A stretch of 64,000 nucleotides of DNA from NCBI RefSeq assembly GCF_004340665.1, contig NZ_SLWO01000007.1:199720-263719 (forward strand), read 5' to 3'. This stretch comes from Pedobacter psychrotolerans (GTDB lineage: Bacteria > Bacteroidota > Bacteroidia > Sphingobacteriales > Sphingobacteriaceae). The translations under genes were made by a program, and so were the position numbers. The notes beneath the pieces are model-generated. The model was given only the letters and a program-made list of their open reading frames with translations, was not told where the DNA came from and made no database searches. Below are positions 1-9,345 of the stretch, one piece after another. Numbering within the stretch: the first letter of the stretch is position 1; each line of letters starts with the position of its first letter.

Positions 1-408
1 TGTTTCAGTATCTGATCTAAATAGATGCTGAAATAAATTCAGCATGACGAATCGATTAAAAATACCTATTAAAAACCTTCGTAGATTTAGTTAAATAGAT
101 TGCTTCGTCGTGCCTCCTCGCAATGACTATTCTCCTTAAAATCCGTCATTGCGAATCAGATTCTTCATCTGCTGAAGCAATCTCCTTCGTAGGTTCCGCA
201 AAGTAGATTAATCGGTCGTGCATACTCTAAAGAAGATCTACTAGATGAATCGTCTTCCTGAACTTGTTTCAGGATCTGATCTAAAAAGGTGCTGAACTGA
301 ATTCAGCATGACGATTTGATTAAGGAATGCCTGCATTTACGAAAAGTCGTCCTCCTGAATTTGTTTCAAGATCTTATCCGAATAGGCGCCGAACTAATTC
401 AGCATGAT
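1..408. repeat. Cluster of intergenic palindromic repeats
   Basis: No gene is visible here. Three related units occur at about 1-50 (cut by the window start), 251-314 and 348-408. Each holds a hairpin of the form CCTGAACTTGTTTCAGG followed by a second hairpin ending in TGAATTCAGCATGACGA. Between them a different element forms a large inverted pair: AGATTGCTTCGTC...CGCAATGAC at 98-127 against GTCATTGCG...GAAGCAATCT at 145-183. These resemble the short REP-like sequences scattered between genes in Sphingobacteriaceae. They may fold in RNA and end transcripts, but that is inference. Confidence 0.75.
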
Positions 409-419
409 AATTTAAAATA

Positions 420-1742
420 CTAATGATGCGCGTAAACTGTTTCCAATTCAGCTACTTCAACTTCACCTTCAGGCGTCATTTCTAGTAATTTAACTGCTTT
501 GAGTTCATTTACCATAATAGGATCATACTTTGCACGTACCTTAACATAGTTTTTAGTAAAACCATGCATATAACCCATTTTTTGATCGGCTTCAAAAAGC
601 ACTTCAGCATCAGTACCAATCTGTGATTGATAAAAAGCACGACGTTTTTTATCAGAAAGAATGTGCAACATTTTACTTCTTTCATTCCGTTCACTACCGG
701 TTACTACGCCTTTCATATCAGCCGCAGCAGTAAGTTCTCGTTCAGAATAGGTAAATACATGCAAATAAGAAATATCCAGTTGATTTAAGAACTGATAGGT
801 ATCCAGAAAATCTTCCTTTGTTTCACCAGGGAAGCCTACAATTACATCGACACCGATACAGCAATGTGGCATCACTGATTTAATTTTTGCCACACGTTCC
901 ACATAAAGATCAGTACGATAACGACGACGCATTAAACCTAGAATCTTATCAGAACCAGATTGTAAGGGAATATGAAAATGAGGTACAAATCGCTTTGAAG
1001 CTGCTACAAATTCGATAATTTCATTACTTAAAAGATTGGGTTCGATAGATGAAATTCGGATTCTTTCAATTCCTTCTACTTCATCCAGGGTCTTAACCAA
1101 ATCAAAAAACTTATCTTCACGGGTACCATTTCGGATTCCAAAATCGCCCAGATTAACTCCGGTAAGTACAATTTCCTTCACACCACTTTCAGCAATCATT
1201 TTTGCCCGGTTGACTACGTTTTCGATGGTATCGCTACGGCTTGCCCCCCGTGCTAAAGGAATAGTGCAATAGGTGCAGGGATAATCACATCCATCCTGAA
1301 CCTTTAAAAAAGTACGCGTTCTGTCGCCAATAGAATAAGAGGCGATAAAATTATGGTTTACCTTTTCTATATTTTGCTGATGAACCACCGCTTTTGGCTG
1401 TTTGGTTAAATCAGTGATATACTCAACAATTCTGAATTTTTCAGCAGCACCCAAAACCATGTCTACACCTTCAATTCCTGCAATTTCCTGTGGTTTTAAC
1501 TGGGCGTAACACCCAACAATAGTGACAAAAGCGTTTGGAGAGTATTTTAAGGCTTCCTTAACAACCTTACGGCATTTTTTATCGGCATGATCAGTAACTG
1601 AACAGGTATTGATTACATATACATCAGCTTGATCTTGAAATTCTACCACAGCATACCCCGCATCGGTGAATAATCGACCAATTGTTGAAGTTTCAGAGAA
1701 ATTTAATTTACAACCTAATGTATAAAATGCGACCTTTTTCAT
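420..1742 (-). CDS. mtaB: tRNA (N6-threonylcarbamoyladenosine(37)-C2)-methylthiotransferase MtaB
   Basis: This is a radical-SAM methylthiotransferase that adds a methylthio group to t6A at position 37 of tRNAs reading ANN codons, giving ms2t6A. The 440 residues have the family layout. The N-terminal MTTase domain carries cysteines C11, C47 and C78 for one Fe-S cluster. A radical-SAM core carries CxxxCxxC at C152, C156 and C159 (GCDYPCTYC). A C-terminal TRAM-like region spans roughly 375-435. The LGCKLN start and the overall length favour MtaB over MiaB or RimO. The ATG at 1742 puts the usual MKKVAFYTLGCKLN at the N-terminus. It is a housekeeping gene, read on the minus strand like ubiX upstream of it, with a 96-base gap. 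Confidence 0.93.
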   Translation of the reverse strand: MKKVAFYTLGCKLNFSETSTIGRLFTDAGYAVVEFQDQADVYVINTCSVTDHADKKCRKVVKEALKYSPNAFVTIVGCYAQLKPQEIAGIEGVDMVLGAAEKFRIVEYITDLTKQPKAVVHQQNIEKVNHNFIASYSIGDRTRTFLKVQDGCDYPCTYCTIPLARGASRSDTIENVVNRAKMIAESGVKEIVLTGVNLGDFGIRNGTREDKFFDLVKTLDEVEGIERIRISSIEPNLLSNEIIEFVAASKRFVPHFHIPLQSGSDKILGLMRRRYRTDLYVERVAKIKSVMPHCCIGVDVIVGFPGETKEDFLDTYQFLNQLDISYLHVFTYSERELTAAADMKGVVTGSERNERSKMLHILSDKKRRAFYQSQIGTDAEVLFEADQKMGYMHGFTKNYVKVRAKYDPIMVNELKAVKLLEMTPEGEVEVAELETVYAHH

Positions 1743-1838
1743 TGAGCCTGCAAAGATAAGAAATAAGTTCGAAGTTGTCAGTTTCGTATTTGGAGAACTG
1801 ACAAATCATAGACGAAGAATAAGGAATTCCGAAAAGGG

Positions 1839-2408
1839 TTATTTTTCTTGCCAGCGATAACTTTGTTGCTCAAAACCAGCCAAATCCAATACCCTGCTAA
1901 TTACCGTACCCGCTACTTCTTCAATGCTTTTAGGCAAACTATAAAACGATGGGTTTGCCGGACAAATGATTCCTCCAGCTTCAGTTACGGTTTTCATATT
2001 ATTGATGTGAATTAAACTAAAAGGCGTATCTCTTACTACGGCAATCAGTTTTCTACGTTCTTTTAAAATCACATCTGCAGCTCTGGAAATCAGATCATTT
2101 GATATACCATGCGCAATTCTTCCTAATGTACCCATTGAACATGGAACGATGATCATGGTATCATATTTAGCAGAGCCTGACGCAAAAGGTGCATTAAAAT
2201 CATTTTTATTAAAGAAAGTAAATTGGTTATAGTCCGCATAATTTTGATTACCCAATTCAAATTGCCATACCTCTTTAGCGTTATCACTCATCACCACACC
2301 AACTGCTTCAATCTGATCCTGAAGTTCAATTAATTTATCAAATAAAACTTTAGCATAAATTGATCCACTGGCTCCGGTAATGGCTACCACTACTTTCTTT
2401 TTTATCAT
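1839..2408 (-). CDS. ubiX: UbiX-family flavin prenyltransferase
   Basis: Members of this family prenylate FMN with dimethylallyl phosphate to make prenylated FMN, the cofactor of UbiD decarboxylases. The protein has the N-terminal flavin-binding ITGASGS loop (about residues 10-16), the conserved VPCSMGTLGRIAHG segment, and the RDTPFS motif typical of UbiX. Its 189 residues match the family. I use the ATG at 2408; a further upstream in-frame TTG at 2414 is less likely. No ubiD lies in the window, so the partner must be elsewhere. A hairpin with a T-run lies only about 30 bases before the start, so expression may be attenuated (see the leader entry). Confidence 0.92.
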   Translation of the reverse strand: MIKKKVVVAITGASGSIYAKVLFDKLIELQDQIEAVGVVMSDNAKEVWQFELGNQNYADYNQFTFFNKNDFNAPFASGSAKYDTMIIVPCSMGTLGRIAHGISNDLISRAADVILKERRKLIAVVRDTPFSLIHINNMKTVTEAGGIICPANPSFYSLPKSIEEVAGTVISRVLDLAGFEQQSYRWQEK

Positions 2409-2521
2409 CTTCAAAAATACGTTATAAAAACACTTTTACACAAAAAAAGGGCCGAATACAAGTATTCGACCCTACATCTACCTATGAAAAACATACCCTC
2501 GAAAGGGTAAGAACAAATATA
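2409..2521 (-). promoter_or_regulatory. Possible attenuated leader or small RNA before ubiX
   Basis: On the minus strand a TATATTTG box (2514-2521) fits the Bacteroidota -7 consensus TAnnTTTG. It is followed by a small hairpin with a TTCG loop (ACCCTTTCGAGGGT, about 2495-2508). A strong terminator-like hairpin follows, with arms GGGTCGAATAC and GTATTCGGCCC (2449-2472) and then seven Ts. The ubiX ATG comes some 40 bases later. A 27-codon open frame (MFFIGRCRVEY...) begins just after the first hairpin and ends two bases before the ubiX ATG. It may be a leader peptide or chance. The element could be an attenuator or a roughly 65-nt sRNA. No known riboswitch was recognised. Confidence 0.4.
2442..2472 (-). 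terminator. Intrinsic terminator upstream of ubiX
   Basis: Eleven-base arms at 2449-2459 and 2462-2472 pair (one G-T wobble) around a two-base loop. On the minus strand they are followed by seven Ts at 2442-2448. It may end the trehalose-operon transcript from the right or act as a leader attenuator for ubiX. Confidence 0.65.
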
Positions 2522-2915
2522 TATATTTTTTCAAGAAAAGATAAAGTAGAACTGTTAAATTATGTAAAAGTTTGCGTCAGATGGATACAATAACACAAAC
2601 ACCTGATTATCAATTAAATAATTTTAAATAAAATCATTTTTTATTTAAAACCACACATAAAAATATTCATTTTACTTAAAAAAAGTCAATACTATCAGAC
2701 ATAAATGGAGATATAATATATACTTATGTGATTATCGATCTTTGAAATTAACATTTTTGATACCTTTCCGTATTAATAGAACATTTACTAATTGTTGTTT
2801 TATTGAATAGTTATGTTGATGAAATTCTATTTATCTCAGAATTGCTTTTATTTATCAAAGTATCACTGAATCATTACCTTACTAAACAATGCAAACCTAT
2901 ACAAAGATCATATTA
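2473..2915. other. Gene-poor AT-rich stretch
   Basis: Between ubiX and the trehalose operon I see no convincing gene. An 87-codon open frame on the plus strand from 2803 is largely the antisense of the treY-malQ 3' end and is rejected. Apart from the leader element near 2480-2521 the stretch is A/T-rich low-complexity DNA. Confidence 0.6.
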
Positions 2916-5900
2916 TCAATTTCTATTGTACAATTCTATTGCTTGTTTCAGCCATTCTGTTAATTCAGAATCTAACATTTGCCCGGTTAAGCGCCACTTC
3001 CAGTTTCCAGATCCATCACCGGGCTTATTCATTCTTGCAGATTCATCAAGATTTAAAATATCCTGAATAGGTATAATTGCAATTTTAGCACTGGAGGAAT
3101 ATACAGCTCTTAAAAGTGTGTGATTGATATTTTTCTCATTAACCTCAAACCCAAAATAGTTATCCAGTCTTTTCTTTATATCTGCATCTGCCTCAGCTTT
3201 AAACCAGCCTAATAAAGTGTTATTATCGTGAGTACCTGTATAAACCAGGCAATTAGTGGAATTAAAATTATGGGGAATATGCGTTGTAGTGATTAAATCG
3301 CCTCCAAAAGCAAATTGCAACACCTTCATCCCAGGCAGTTCAAATTGATCTCGAAGCAATTCTACATCATTGGTAATTTCTCCCAAGTCTTCAGCAATAA
3401 ATGGCAAATGACCGAGCGCATGCTTAATAATATCAAAAAATTCTTCTCCAGGTCCGTCAATCCATTTACCATGAACTGCTGTTTCAGCACCTGCATCCAC
3501 TTCCCAAAAGGAAGAAAAAGCCCTGAAATGGTCTAACCTTAATAAATCAAACAGTTCCATATTTTTTTTAAGGCGATTGATCCACCAGGCATACTTTTCA
3601 GCCTTCATGGCAGCCCAGTTAAAGATGGGCATTCCCCAAAGCTGACCATTTTCATTGAAATAATCAGGAGGAACTCCAGCAACTTTAAGTGGCTTTAAAT
3701 CTATATCCAATTTAAATAATGAAGGTTGAGACCAAACTTCCACTGAATCCAAATCCAGATAGAAAGGCAAATCGCCTACCATCTGTATACCATTTTGATT
3801 GGCATAATCCTTAAGGCGATGCCATTGCTTAAAAAAAATAAATTGCTGCCATTTAATCTCATCAATATCATCCGCAAACTGATTACTAAATTCAGCCAAA
3901 GTCTTTTTATCACTTGTTCTAAATAGATCTGGCCAATTGTACCATTCTAGTTGATGGTGATTTGCTTTAATGGCTACGTATAATGCAAAATCATGTAGCC
4001 AGCTTTGTTCTTCTTCGCAAAACACTTCAAAAGAAGATTTTAGAGAAGGATTTGTTGATTGCCTGAAATTCTGATAGGCTACTTTTAGTAAATGGTATTT
4101 ATTACTTTCAACACGATCATAATCAATTTGATCTGTTAACTCAATTTTCACGCTTTCCAAATCTGCTTCATTTAACAAACCATCTGATAAAAGAACATCC
4201 GGACTAATTAGCAATACATTACCCGCCATGGCAGAATTACTGGAATATGGTGAGTGGCCATTTCCAGCCTTAGTAGGATTTACAGGTAATATTTGCCAGA
4301 ATTTTTGACTAGAATTGGCCAAAAATTCTATAAATTTTTCACTTTCAGTACCAATATCCCCTATTCCATAAGCAGACGGCAATGAACTGATATGCATTAA
4401 AATGCCGGCCGACCTATTGTTCTGTTTAGTTTTAAGCTTGATTAATCCAACAGGCACTTCACTTAGCAGCTGATTGATCAGAATCCCCTTATTCAGGATA
4501 TCCTTAACACCCGATTTTTCTGTAATTAAATCATCCCATTCAATTGGGGCATTTGCTGGAAGAATAATTTGAGTATCTGCCCAATCAAACTGATTTGGCG
4601 CTGATTCGTCGTTTACTAATGCAGCTAATCCTAACGGAGTTACTACAATTAGCCATTCATTGTGAAGCTTCCTGGCAAAAGCAACTACGTTTTGTTTGTA
4701 TTTCCCTTCAACCTGAAGCGGAATATATTCACCATTTTCAAAAAGTTGCTGGTGTTTTTTTCTAAGGATTGCGAGGCGCTGGGTTAGCCAGAGTTTTATT
4801 TTACCAGAATAGCGTTCATCCCATAGATTTTGTAAACTTTGATCATCTTTTGCAGATTGAAAATCAAGTCTCTTTTCATAATCTACAGGCCTGCGATTAT
4901 CAGGGTCTACCATACTCAAATCCCATAATTCCGTTCCTTGATAAACATCCGGAATCCCAGGACAAGTAAACTTCAACGACAACTGAGATAAACTATTAAT
5001 GATGCCAAAATCTGCAATCTTGCTAATAAATTTTTGAATGACTTGATAGGCGACATTTTCCTCATTCAATGATGCATTAGCAAAATCTTTTACATTTTGC
5101 TCGTAATCTTCATCCGGCGATGCCCAGTCCGATCGTTTTTTAGCTTCTCTTAAAGCTTTCTCAATGTATTGTGCTAAACGCTCACTGATTTGATCTGAAT
5201 CTTCGCCAGGCATGGGTAAAGCGCCTAAGATAGTTTGAATAACCAGGTACATATCATTCTGATGCAGATCTTTAAAAGATTCATTTTCTTTTTTTAACTG
5301 CTCAGTGGTCTTCAATAAGTCTTCTACCAAATCAATCCATTCATTTGGAAGATCTGTTAACACATTTAATCGTGCCCTTACATCCTCCCCCTTTTTGGTA
5401 TCATGAGTAGCACTTCCATTTAACGAAAGCGGCCATCGCGCCTGCCTGTCTTTCATTTTCTGGTGGAAATCTTCGATAGAAATTCCAAATGCATGCGGTG
5501 CATCGCCAACTTCAGTATGGCCAACAAAAAGGTTATACGTAAACATTACAGTATCTTCTACCCCCTTTGCCATTAGTGGACCAGTAAACTGCATACAACG
5601 CTGGTAAAACTTACCGATGTTTTCAAGGTAGTTTACATTTCCTTGTAAAGGCTTTTCAATAAGAATTTTCGCTAAAAATGCACCAGCTGCTTTTAATTCA
5701 TCCTGCTGATTTACGCCGGAAATTAATTCCGTAACTTGAATTAATGATTCATTTTTTAAAGGAAACTGATAATCATAATAGCGGTAAACGGGCATTTGAA
5801 TCATCATTTCCCCAATTCCTTTTTTAATCATATCGGTACCAATTTCGTCTTCATCGGTATCTGAAATTAAATTTAGATCTTTAGCCAACTGATATAAATT

Positions 5901-6971
5901 ATCAAGTTCGCCACTCATGTGTTCATAAAGAATGGTTTCTTTTTTCTCATGAATCAATACATCCAGATCCTGCGCTTTACCTGTTACTTTTTGATATAGT
6001 TTATCAAATGATTGCTGAGCGGATTGATTGGTGAAAAGGTTATTGGTGATCGCCAGAAAATCATATCCTGTATTGCCCTGGGTATTCCAATCTTGCGGCA
6101 ATTGTTCGTCGTATTCTAGAATTTTCTCAATAACCACGTATACATCATCACCTACAGATTCTCTTAATCTATCTAGATACATCTTCGGATCGTAAAGTCC
6201 ATCAATATGATCTATTCTTAATCCTTGAAAAACACCTTCATTTACAAAATTGAAAATATATTCGTGGTAAGTATCAAATACGGCTTTATCCTGAATGTTT
6301 AAGCAGATTAAGCTATTTACGGTGAAGAATCGCCTGTAATTGATTTTATAAAAGGTTTCCTGCCAGTTACAGAGGCGGTAATGCTGCTCATTTAGAATTT
6401 CCAGCAATGCTGAAGGATTACTATTGATATCAGCTATATTTTTATCTCTGAGTTTTTTAGAAGTGTCATCACTTAACGGCCAAATCGTTCCACTATAATT
6501 AACATAAAACGCATCATTTTCCTCCGTTAACTTTAGCGCTGCATTTGCGATAGCATCATTCAGGTCCTCACCTAAAAAAGGTACCATCAGTTGTTTTTCA
6601 TGCTTTAAATCAATATCAAAAAAGGCGGCATATGCGGATTCTTTTCCTTTTTTTAATATGTCCATCAGCCATGCATTACCCGTATGGAATGCCATATGAT
6701 TGGGCACAATATCTTGCAGCCAGCCAATTCCGGCAGCTTTCAGATTTGCAGCAAGCTGATATAATTCTTCTTCTGTTCCTATTTCGGGGTTAATTTTATG
6801 CGGATTAATCGTATCGTAACCATGCATACTTCCAGGGGAAGCCTCAAATATGGGTGAAGCATATATAGTATCTATCCCTAATTCTTTTAAATATGGAACG
6901 ATATGATTAAGCGATTTAAAAGGAAAATCTTTATTAAACTGGATTCGGTAAGTGCTTGAAGGTTTATACAT
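2916..6971 (-). CDS. Fused malto-oligosyltrehalose synthase / 4-alpha-glucanotransferase (TreY-MalQ)
   Basis: This 1351-residue protein joins two enzymes. Residues about 1-840 are TreY (GH13), which isomerises the reducing end of maltodextrins to a trehalose linkage. Visible motifs are the N-terminal TYRIQFN, GLRIDHIDGLYDP with the nucleophile Asp, the general-acid region VIEKILEYDEQLP and ATHDTKKGEDVRARL. Residues about 850-1351 are MalQ (GH77), which transfers glucan chains: LMHISSLPSAYGIGDIG, LRLDHFRAFSSFWE, IAEDLGEIT and YTGTHDNNTLLGW. TreY alone is normally about 700-850 residues and MalQ about 500, so both halves are full length. There is no frame break between them. It overlaps treZ by eight bases and acts in the same cytoplasmic pathway, and MalQ may resize the maltodextrins that TreY uses. 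Confidence 0.93.
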   Translation of the reverse strand: MYKPSSTYRIQFNKDFPFKSLNHIVPYLKELGIDTIYASPIFEASPGSMHGYDTINPHKINPEIGTEEELYQLAANLKAAGIGWLQDIVPNHMAFHTGNAWLMDILKKGKESAYAAFFDIDLKHEKQLMVPFLGEDLNDAIANAALKLTEENDAFYVNYSGTIWPLSDDTSKKLRDKNIADINSNPSALLEILNEQHYRLCNWQETFYKINYRRFFTVNSLICLNIQDKAVFDTYHEYIFNFVNEGVFQGLRIDHIDGLYDPKMYLDRLRESVGDDVYVVIEKILEYDEQLPQDWNTQGNTGYDFLAITNNLFTNQSAQQSFDKLYQKVTGKAQDLDVLIHEKKETILYEHMSGELDNLYQLAKDLNLISDTDEDEIGTDMIKKGIGEMMIQMPVYRYYDYQFPLKNESLIQVTELISGVNQQDELKAAGAFLAKILIEKPLQGNVNYLENIGKFYQRCMQFTGPLMAKGVEDTVMFTYNLFVGHTEVGDAPHAFGISIEDFHQKMKDRQARWPLSLNGSATHDTKKGEDVRARLNVLTDLPNEWIDLVEDLLKTTEQLKKENESFKDLHQNDMYLVIQTILGALPMPGEDSDQISERLAQYIEKALREAKKRSDWASPDEDYEQNVKDFANASLNEENVAYQVIQKFISKIADFGIINSLSQLSLKFTCPGIPDVYQGTELWDLSMVDPDNRRPVDYEKRLDFQSAKDDQSLQNLWDERYSGKIKLWLTQRLAILRKKHQQLFENGEYIPLQVEGKYKQNVVAFARKLHNEWLIVVTPLGLAALVNDESAPNQFDWADTQIILPANAPIEWDDLITEKSGVKDILNKGILINQLLSEVPVGLIKLKTKQNNRSAGILMHISSLPSAYGIGDIGTESEKFIEFLANSSQKFWQILPVNPTKAGNGHSPYSSNSAMAGNVLLISPDVLLSDGLLNEADLESVKIELTDQIDYDRVESNKYHLLKVAYQNFRQSTNPSLKSSFEVFCEEEQSWLHDFALYVAIKANHHQLEWYNWPDLFRTSDKKTLAEFSNQFADDIDEIKWQQFIFFKQWHRLKDYANQNGIQMVGDLPFYLDLDSVEVWSQPSLFKLDIDLKPLKVAGVPPDYFNENGQLWGMPIFNWAAMKAEKYAWWINRLKKNMELFDLLRLDHFRAFSSFWEVDAGAETAVHGKWIDGPGEEFFDIIKHALGHLPFIAEDLGEITNDVELLRDQFELPGMKVLQFAFGGDLITTTHIPHNFNSTNCLVYTGTHDNNTLLGWFKAEADADIKKRLDNYFGFEVNEKNINHTLLRAVYSSSAKIAIIPIQDILNLDESARMNKPGDGSGNWKWRLTGQMLDSELTEWLKQAIELYNRN

Positions 6972-8832
6972 TTTTACAAAGAAAAATTTGGATCGATTCA
7001 GGTAAAAGGGTTATTTTATTATTTGTTGGTATGGAATCGTCAACACTTATTCCACCCCACAAGACTGATGCGGAGTTAAAAATGTTTTGATATTGAAAGC
7101 TATATTTAAGGTTCAGCGTCTGTTCATGATCAGAAAAGTTCATTAGACACAGAATTTTTTCGTCTTCGTGCCAGCGTTCTAAAATCAAACAGTTTTGATC
7201 AGCCAGTGCGATTGCCTTAACATGATTTCTATCCAAAACAGACATTACTTTATAGGTTTTCCTCAAATTAATGAGCGCCTTATAAAATTTAAGCAGGCTT
7301 TCATGGGGTTTTTGCGTTATCCTGTCCCAACTTAATTTAGATGTTAAAAAGGTAGTATCACTTTGCGGATCAGGTGTTTCTTCTCCATGATGAAAAGCAG
7401 CAAACTCAGACTTCCTTCCTTTTCTCACCGCTTCAATCAGGTCTTGATCACTATGGCTAGTGAAAAATTGGAAACGATTGGTTTCCCCATATTCTTCTCC
7501 CATAAAAATGAGGGGTAAAAATGAACTACAAAATACTGCTCCTGCAAGTAATTTTGTCATTTCGAAACTCAACAGTTCACTGGTTCGTTCACCAAGCATC
7601 CTGTTCCCCACCTGATCATGATTTTGTGAAAAAACGATAAATTGTCTTCCCGTATTATTTTTTGCCTTTGCACCGAATTTTTTCTGCCGGTGTGGTGAAT
7701 ATTGCCCGTCATTAACATAAGCATCTTCATAAGATTTTGCGAGATGCTCAATGCCAATAAATTCAGCATAATATCCATTCGGTTCTTGTCCGGCAGCAAC
7801 CCGAAGTGCATGATGAAACTCATCAGCCCATTGCGCATCCATACCATATCCACCTTTATTAGTTGGATTAATATATTTTGGATCATTTAAATCCAATTCA
7901 ACAATTAACTGATAGCTTTTTCCATTTTGTGCAGAAAGTTGATCTACATATTGCTTAATTTCTTGCAGAATATGGGTGCTGCTAAAATCTTTAATCGCAT
8001 GTACTGCATCTAAACGAAGGGCATCCACATGAAAATCCCGGAACCACATCAAAACATTTTCAATGAAGTAATTCCGAACAGGATCGCAGTTGGCATCATC
8101 AAAGTTAATGGCCTGGCCCCAGGGGGTTTGGTATTTATCTGTAAAATATGGACCAAAATCATTGAAATAGTTCCCTTCAGGTCCCATATGATTGTAAACC
8201 ACATCAAGAATGACAGCTAAACCATTTATATGGCAGATATTGATCAGGTGCTTCAATGCTTCAGGGCCACCATATGAGTTTTGAATAGCAAAAGGGAAAA
8301 CGCCATCATAACCCCAATTTCTTTCTCCAGAGAACTGCGCAACAGGCATCAGTTCGATTGCCGTAATGCCCAATTCTTTTAAATATAGAATCTTATTTTC
8401 TATGGATTTAAAGTCACCATTTTCAGTGAAAGTTCCGGTATGAAGTTCATAAATGATAAATTCTTCCAGTGGAATTCCATTCCAGTCTTGATCCTCCCAC
8501 TTAAATCCATTTAAATTATAGGCAATGGATTTTCCGTTTACCCCCTCCTTTTGCCATAATGAAGCTGGATCTGACCGCTGTAAATGTTTTGTTTCTGATG
8601 GCTGATCTGTTGCTTGCGCAAAAGGGATCATTTCAAAGCAATAAGAGTCTTGATCAGCGATTTGATCCGTCTCTAAAAACCAATACCCATAATCTTGCTT
8701 AATCAGTTGAAGTTTTAAGTTATTGGTTATCAAATAAACATTGCTCGAATACGGTGCCCATAGGTAGACTTCTGCTGCGCCTCTTTCATTAAAGTTTAAG
8801 CCTATTTTTCTTTTGTGGATATCAATTTCCAT
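6964..8832 (-). CDS. treZ: Malto-oligosyltrehalose trehalohydrolase
   Basis: TreZ hydrolyses malto-oligosyltrehalose, made by TreY, to free trehalose and a shortened maltodextrin. The 622 residues show an N-terminal CBM48-like beta-sandwich (about 1-95, with VYLWAPYSSNVYL), then a GH13 barrel. That barrel has VILDVVYNHMGPEGNY, LRLDAVHAIKDFS with the nucleophile Asp, VELDLND with the acid Glu region, and FSQNHDQVGNR. The segment GYGMDAQWADEFHHALRV is typical of TreZ rather than of branching enzyme. It is the first gene of a two-gene operon and its stop lies within the start of treY-malQ, suggesting translational coupling. No treX debranching enzyme is in the window. Confidence 0.93.
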   Translation of the reverse strand: MEIDIHKRKIGLNFNERGAAEVYLWAPYSSNVYLITNNLKLQLIKQDYGYWFLETDQIADQDSYCFEMIPFAQATDQPSETKHLQRSDPASLWQKEGVNGKSIAYNLNGFKWEDQDWNGIPLEEFIIYELHTGTFTENGDFKSIENKILYLKELGITAIELMPVAQFSGERNWGYDGVFPFAIQNSYGGPEALKHLINICHINGLAVILDVVYNHMGPEGNYFNDFGPYFTDKYQTPWGQAINFDDANCDPVRNYFIENVLMWFRDFHVDALRLDAVHAIKDFSSTHILQEIKQYVDQLSAQNGKSYQLIVELDLNDPKYINPTNKGGYGMDAQWADEFHHALRVAAGQEPNGYYAEFIGIEHLAKSYEDAYVNDGQYSPHRQKKFGAKAKNNTGRQFIVFSQNHDQVGNRMLGERTSELLSFEMTKLLAGAVFCSSFLPLIFMGEEYGETNRFQFFTSHSDQDLIEAVRKGRKSEFAAFHHGEETPDPQSDTTFLTSKLSWDRITQKPHESLLKFYKALINLRKTYKVMSVLDRNHVKAIALADQNCLILERWHEDEKILCLMNFSDHEQTLNLKYSFQYQNIFNSASVLWGGISVDDSIPTNNKITLLPESIQIFLCKNV

Positions 8833-9345
8833 ACTTATATATAAAGGTTTTAACCTTGGCTTTTCCTTAATTATTTTAATTTATTAATACGGTGAATCTT
8901 ATAAACTGAATACTCAAATACAACACATTTAAAGCATTAAGATAATATGATTTAAAAAAATTATTAGCATTCAGGTTACACAAGCTTTAAAACAAGAATT
9001 GAATGCAATGGTTTTCTATTCTAATAATTAACCTTACTCATTGCAACCTGCTATTGATTTACTAAAAAAAGTGTTGAATATGGAAAATAATTTTAAAGAA
9101 ATGCTGTATTAAAAATTGAGCAGCTGAACAATCACACACTAAAACGGTAGATTTTATGTGAGTATAAACACCCGTATTTATACGCTATATAGAAATGAAC
9201 AGACAACCCTCAATACCTAAAAACCGCATTTAAGTAGCTATAAAACCATTTTTTGATCCGAATAAGTAATCAGACCAAAGATATCATCAGGATCTTTTGG
9301 TATAACTATTGTTCGTTTGAAAGTACATCCTTAACCTAAAACATC
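8833..9345. other. Long intergenic region, divergent promoters
   Basis: This 513-base AT-rich gap separates divergent treZ and the sigma-factor gene, so it should contain both promoters. The only clear structure is a short inverted repeat, GTATAAA (9162-9168) against TTTATAC (9177-9183). I found no convincing gene, RNA or full TTG-N19-TAnnTTTG promoter. Confidence 0.5.

Noticed and set aside
2803..3066. 87-codon plus-strand frame
   Set aside because: Mostly antisense to the treY-malQ 3' end; no independent evidence.
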